Part shown: one piece after another, positions 45,231-48,752 of the stretch
Numbering within the stretch: the stretch's first letter is position 1
Layout: each line of letters opens with the position of its first letter
DNA from: Bigelowiella natans CCMP2755
Taxonomy: Eukaryota > Cercozoa > Chlorarachniophyceae
DNA length: 48,752 bases
Direction: 5' to 3'
Assembly: GCA_000320545.1 (NCBI GenBank)
Contig: ADNK01000747.1
Coordinates: 12,501-61,252, forward strand
Made by a program: the position numbers and the translations under genes
Notes under the pieces: generated by a model
Told to the model about the DNA's origin: nothing
The model's database searches: none
Seen by the model: only the letters and a program-made list of their open reading frames with translations

Positions 45231-45815
45231 AAGATGCCGTGATGCTGTAAATAGCACAGCCATTATTACGAGATGTTACTATAGCGATCGTTTAGATTGT
45301 GACTGAGTGATGACAATGTCGCATAATTGTTTGCCCTACGCAACGCTGATGAGACACAGGGTATAAAACGTTCATATTTTAGTATATTTCAATTGTGTCC
45401 GTGCTGAGGAGCGATTTCATTCCTCCTGCAATGTTCGGCATAACGCACGATCGAACCACTTGTCCAGAGGCATACATGCATGAGCTATGGTGAGAGGTAT
45501 TGTGCCATACTAGCATATTTTGCGTGATATAAAGCAACTGATGAACGTGCCTAGCTAGCTAGTCATAGTCTAGGTACACACATGCGCTTATGCAAATAAA
45601 GCATCATTCTGCATTGTGCATGCAATCTGATCGTGAACACCATGGCTATGTGCAGCAGCTGCTCGAACAGTGATAAGAGTTCATGTACGAATTAATGCAG
45701 ATTACGCATGATCAGTTATACATCATTATCACTTGCTGACTTGGGCTACTGGGAAAAGTGGTACACGTGCTGTGCGCTACATTGCAATGTGATTATTTCT
45801 CAACATGTTCCATCA
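45231..45815. other. Convergent 3' spacer with CTAGCTAGCTAG and CATG words
   Basis: It lies between the SNF2 stop (+) and the helicase stop (-). No exon was recognised. Palindromic words are frequent, as in the other spacers. Confidence 0.5.

Positions 45816-48752
<2,937 letters not shown>

Overview
This is a window of eukaryotic nuclear DNA from what is most likely a protist. Most genes are cut by many short GT-AG introns (about 40 to 110 nt where no microsatellite intervenes), and several introns carry long dinucleotide repeats. There is no sign of bacterial or organellar organisation. The gene set (haem/chlorophyll pathway porphobilinogen deaminase, a BLUF blue-light receptor, a DPY-30/RIIa-type flagellar docking motif) would fit a flagellated and possibly photosynthetic alga. 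I cannot name the lineage from sequence alone. All gene models were built by hand by joining exons on splice sites, reading phase and family motifs.

Layout, left to right: a membrane-anchor-ready BLUF protein (+, 1432-2462); a SURF1 cytochrome oxidase assembly factor (-, 3374-4512); a two-exon membrane protein (-, 6813-7533); an unresolved small gene near 7.8-8.2 kb; a FAM241/DUF4605 protein (+, 8258-9240); an intronless RBR ubiquitin ligase with N-terminal membrane helices (-, 9998-11284); a 21-exon porphobilinogen deaminase with an unusual N-terminal membrane/coiled-coil extension (+, 11826-16776); a hotdog acyl-CoA thioesterase with an apparent 10-bp duplication frameshift (+, 17550-20956); a tRNA dimethylallyltransferase with large low-complexity insertions (-, 21926-26092); a PCF11-like mRNA 3'-end processing factor (-, 27148-31933); an alpha/beta hydrolase (+, 32426-33552); a fusion of RIIa/DPY-30-like motif, EF-hands and guanylate kinase (-, 34514-36145); a Skp1-like protein with a Ser/Pro-rich N-terminus (+, 36640-37685); a hypothetical three-exon protein (-, 38378-39228); a SAM methyltransferase-like gene (-, about 39.5-40.5 kb); a Fun30/SMARCAD1-type SNF2 remodeller with NZF zinc finger and CUE-like segments (+, 41412-45230); and the 3' part of a DEAD-box RNA helicase running off the right edge (-, 45816 to beyond 48752).

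Two larger-scale textures stand out. Spacers between genes (for example 2.5-3.3, 5.9-6.7, 9.3-9.9, 20.96-21.9, 33.6-34.4 and 45.3-45.8 kb) are rich in self-complementary words such as CATG, GCATGC, GCTAGC and TGTACA. Introns of genes between about 8.7 and 31.6 kb and after 45.9 kb carry (AC)n, (GA)n, (AT)n and poly-C/G runs, whereas genes from 1 to 8.7 kb and 32 to 45.9 kb have almost none. The genes do not form an operon-like pathway. They span light sensing, tetrapyrrole synthesis, respiration assembly, ubiquitin pathways, RNA processing, chromatin and nucleotide metabolism.
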